From positions 1 through 64,000 of the forward strand of contig CAZIPC010000005.1 in assembly GCA_964541155.1 (NCBI GenBank): 64,000 nucleotides of DNA, written 5' to 3'. A program made the translations under genes and the position numbers. This document shows positions 61,873 through 64,000 of the stretch, in pieces. Numbering within the stretch: position 1 is the stretch's first letter; each line of letters opens with the position of its first letter. The notes below the pieces were generated by a model, which saw nothing but the letters and a program-made list of their open reading frames with translations, searched no databases and was not told where the DNA came from. Source of the stretch: UBA4416 sp964541155 (lineage in GTDB: Bacteria; Bacteroidota; Bacteroidia; B-17B0; Aurantibacillaceae).

Positions 61873-62583
61873 TTAAATTGTAACTATTGAGCATTCAAAC
61901 AAATTACTGAAATGTTTTTTTAGTTTATTTTTTACGTCATCCATATTTACATCGTGGCCTAATTCTTTATTTAAGCTAGTAACGGCTTTGTCTTGAATGC
62001 CACACGGTATAATATTCGAAAAATAATCCAGGTTTGCATTCACATTAAATCCCCAACCATGCATAGTTACCCATCTGCTGCATCTAACACCCATGGCGCA
62101 TATTTTTCGAGCTTTAAAAATATTAGTTTCATCAATCCAAACTCCTGTTTCTCCTTTACTTCTTCCAGCTTTTATTCCATATTCATCTAGGGTTAAGATA
62201 ATAGTTTCTTCTAGTAATCTGAGGTATTTGTGAATATCTGTAAAAAAATTATCTAAATCTAAAATGGGGTAGGCTACTAATTGACCTGGGCCATGATAAG
62301 TAATATCTCCACCTCTGTTAATTTTATAGTAACTAGCCTTTTTTTCTTCTAATTGATTTTCGGTTAGTAATAAATGAGTAGCATTTCCACTTTTCCCTAA
62401 AGTATACACGTGAGGATGTTCAACAAATAATAAATGATTATTTGTTTCTGTTTGTTTATCAGCAGATAGACTTCTGTTGGTTATTTTTTGCTTTATAGTT
62501 TCATTAAACAATTGTTCTTGATAATCCCAACATGCCTTATAATCCATAAGACCAAGATCATTAAAAATTACTTTTTTATTCAA
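61873..62583 (-). CDS. lipB: Octanoyltransferase LipB
   Basis: LipB moves the octanoyl group from acyl carrier protein to lipoyl domains of GcvH and the 2-oxoacid dehydrogenases. Seen: LFVEHPHVYTLGKSGN, the active-site region NRGGDITYHGPGQLVAYPI, K160 (ARKICAMGVRCSRWVTMHGWGFNVN) and the catalytic C194 in the PCGI motif (NIIPCGI). The 236-residue length is normal. Its stop is 8 bases from that of pssA on the other strand, and it follows the phosphosugar isomerase gene by 12 bases, so the two are probably one operon. Confidence 0.96.
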   Translation of the reverse strand: MNKKVIFNDLGLMDYKACWDYQEQLFNETIKQKITNRSLSADKQTETNNHLLFVEHPHVYTLGKSGNATHLLLTENQLEEKKASYYKINRGGDITYHGPGQLVAYPILDLDNFFTDIHKYLRLLEETIILTLDEYGIKAGRSKGETGVWIDETNIFKARKICAMGVRCSRWVTMHGWGFNVNANLDYFSNIIPCGIQDKAVTSLNKELGHDVNMDDVKNKLKKHFSNLFECSIVTI

Positions 62584-62595
62584 AGGAAACCAGTA

Positions 62596-63579
62596 TTAAT
62601 TAAGTTTTGCTAATTCATTTTTTAAATTAGTGATAACATTTACTTCAATGGCATCAATGTTTTTTATATCAGCAATGTAACAAGAAATCCAATCGCCTAT
62701 ATTAATTAAGTAAAAGAATTGCTCTACTTTTGAGCTGCCTTTTGCATTAATATCAGTTACTGAATGGCTATATTTTTCGAATAGAGTTTTACAGATGTCA
62801 TAGCGTTTAATTGTTCTGTCATAATCAAAAGAAGATTTAAAAGTAACAACAGCCAAATTTTCATTTCTTTCCGTCCAGCCTACTAATTCATTATGATTCA
62901 TTTCGGGCAAAGTGTGGTGCCAACATAACATTTTACTATTTTCATTAATTTGCTGTCTAAATCTTACACTCACTCCTTCGCACGAACCTAAAGAATAAAT
63001 AACAGGTATTTTATTAATTAATTTTTTGGCAATATCTTGAGCCTCTAATTTAATAGCTTCTTTTTCAGTATTCAATAATTCAATAGATTTTTTTACGTCT
63101 AGTAGTAAGTCAGAAGAAACTAACCCATTAAATTGAACAATTTTTAGTAATTGAACTAATGAATATCCTATACATGAACGAGGAGGGTTTCCACCAGGAA
63201 TAAGAATTGTGTCAAAATTATTTTTTTTTGCAATTTCGTATACCTCACCACCACTGGTTACACAAACAATTTGAGCATTTTTAGAAATGGCTTGTTTCAT
63301 GGCAGATAGTGTTTCTTCGGTATTTCCACTGTAGGACGAAACAATAACCAATGTATTTGAATTAACAAATTCAGGCAAAAAATAATCTTTATTGATAGTA
63401 ACAGGCACTGGGCATTCAGTTTGAATAAGTTCTGAAAGGATGGTTCCACCAATCCCAGAGCCCCCCAAACCAGTAATTATTATATTATGGATATTGTTTT
63501 TTTTACTGAGAACTGCCGAGTTTGCAATATCTAGTGCTTCTTGTAATTGTTTGGTGAAATTATCTACTAATATCTTCAT
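62596..63579 (-). CDS. SIS-domain phosphoglucose/phosphomannose isomerase-like protein
   Basis: Two SIS domains: GLGGSGIGGTILSEL with SSYSGNTEETLSAM (about 40-95), and the C-terminal half with LPEMNHNELVGW. These match the bifunctional phosphoglucose/phosphomannose isomerase family (archaeal and bacterial, about 320 residues). The start ATG 63579 (MKILVDNF) gives 327 residues; an upstream TTG adds five odd residues. Whether it isomerises glucose-6-phosphate, mannose-6-phosphate or another phosphosugar cannot be told. Confidence 0.9.
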   Translation of the reverse strand: MKILVDNFTKQLQEALDIANSAVLSKKNNIHNIIITGLGGSGIGGTILSELIQTECPVPVTINKDYFLPEFVNSNTLVIVSSYSGNTEETLSAMKQAISKNAQIVCVTSGGEVYEIAKKNNFDTILIPGGNPPRSCIGYSLVQLLKIVQFNGLVSSDLLLDVKKSIELLNTEKEAIKLEAQDIAKKLINKIPVIYSLGSCEGVSVRFRQQINENSKMLCWHHTLPEMNHNELVGWTERNENLAVVTFKSSFDYDRTIKRYDICKTLFEKYSHSVTDINAKGSSKVEQFFYLINIGDWISCYIADIKNIDAIEVNVITNLKNELAKLN

Positions 63580-63772
63580 TTTAAAAATTTGCAATCATGT
63601 AAAAGTATCTAAAAATCACGAATATTGAAATTTTTGACTTTTAAAGTGACATTAATTGTTTAATTTACATGTAATAAATATAAAATTTAGGGTATTATTT
63701 TAACTTTTTTCAAAGAAAAATTTTTTTGTTTCAAAAATTATACTATTTTCGTTATGTTAAAAAATATTAAAT

Positions 63773-64000
63773 ATGAAATATATGCTAAAACTTACTACTA
63801 CAATTGTGTTTATGGCTGCTTTTATAAGTCGAGCTGAAGCACAAACTAAACGAGTGGCTGGTACCGTAAAAGACGCATCCTCAAAAGAAGCTCTATTTGG
63901 AGTAACTATTGGTGTTAAAAAATTAACGGTTTCTGCTTTTACTGATAGTGATGGGCACTTTGTTATTAATGTACCAGACTCAGTAAAAAAACTATCTTTT
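63773..64000 (+). CDS. CarboxypepD_reg-like secreted protein, partial (TonB receptor-like start)
   Basis: The frame from ATG 63773 runs open to the window edge (76 codons). It encodes a signal peptide (MKYMLKLTTTIVFMAAFISRAEAQ) and a CarboxypepD_reg-like domain (RVAGTVKDASSKEALFGVTIGV, FTDSDGHFVINVPDS), the usual beginning of SusC/RagA-like TonB-dependent receptors or related outer-membrane proteins. The 178-base gap upstream holds TTG at 63726-63728 and TATTTTCG at 63744-63751, a weak promoter candidate (15-base spacing). Confidence 0.8.
   Translation, partial: MKYMLKLTTTIVFMAAFISRAEAQTKRVAGTVKDASSKEALFGVTIGVKKLTVSAFTDSDGHFVINVPDSVKKLSF

Noticed and set aside
1..64000. tRNA, rRNA and riboswitch genes
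   Set aside because: Intergenic gaps were read on both strands; no cloverleaf, CCA end or known riboswitch core was seen. A covariance-model scan would be decisive.

Overview
The window is a densely coded, AT-rich stretch (roughly 30% G+C by eye) of a Bacteroidota chromosome. The support is internal: promoters of the TTTG-N19-TAnnTTTG type, no Shine-Dalgarno-like start contexts noticed, proteins with type IX secretion (T9SS) sorting domains of both types, SprB-repeat and CUB/PKD surface modules, a PorV/PorQ-family protein, DUF4292 and DUF4175 proteins, and a CarboxypepD_reg-like/TonB-receptor start at the right edge. The mix suggests a gliding or surface-adhering member of the class Bacteroidia or a relative; I cannot place it further. 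No rRNA, tRNA, insertion sequence, prophage or CRISPR array was found, and no intergenic gap exceeds about 205 bases.

Layout. 1-4 kb: gatB and dnaG, divergent. 3.8-12.1 kb: a small secreted protein and a 2642-residue T9SS adhesin with about 21 SprB-type repeats, closed by an 18-bp terminator. 12.2-16.8 kb: purN, a CarboxypepD_reg-like protein whose start codon is unclear, dnaX with a candidate frameshift site, and radA. 16.8-22.6 kb: eight leftward genes, mostly small secreted or membrane proteins of unknown role, with a ClbS/DfsB protein, a YitT transporter-like protein and a DUF1801 protein; this is the most accessory-looking part. 22.7-31 kb: a TMTC-like TPR membrane protein with two EF-hand loops, divergent from a 1208-residue NtrY-like sensor kinase, then a WG-repeat protein. 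31-41 kb: an RsuA-type pseudouridine synthase, gcvT-comB and a membrane protein, a GH18/CUB/T9SS enzyme, rpmH and an ABC exporter. 41-49.6 kb: a DUF4175/anti-sigma-like/YbeY overlapping operon, dxs, and a selU-selD pair. 49.7-64 kb: a basic secreted protein, purD, a leftward envelope operon (nucleotidyltransferase, TPR lipoprotein, DUF4292 lipoprotein, EnvC-like protein), gltX-VOC-tadA-SDR, a PorV-like protein, pssA, lipB and a phosphosugar isomerase.

How it fits together. Most genes are housekeeping: replication (dnaG, dnaX, radA), translation and tRNA modification (gatB, gltX, tadA, selU/selD, rpmH, ybeY), purine, isoprenoid, lipoate, glycine and phospholipid synthesis. The lineage-specific layer is the cell surface: T9SS cargo, a PorV-like protein, an envelope operon and many lipoproteins. 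I saw no defence system or mobile cluster. The best candidates for something new are the dnaX A10 slippery site with an immediate stop in the -1 frame, the paired EF-hand loops inside a TMTC-like membrane enzyme, the absent start codon at 13.45 kb, and a conserved-looking very basic secreted protein at 49.7 kb.
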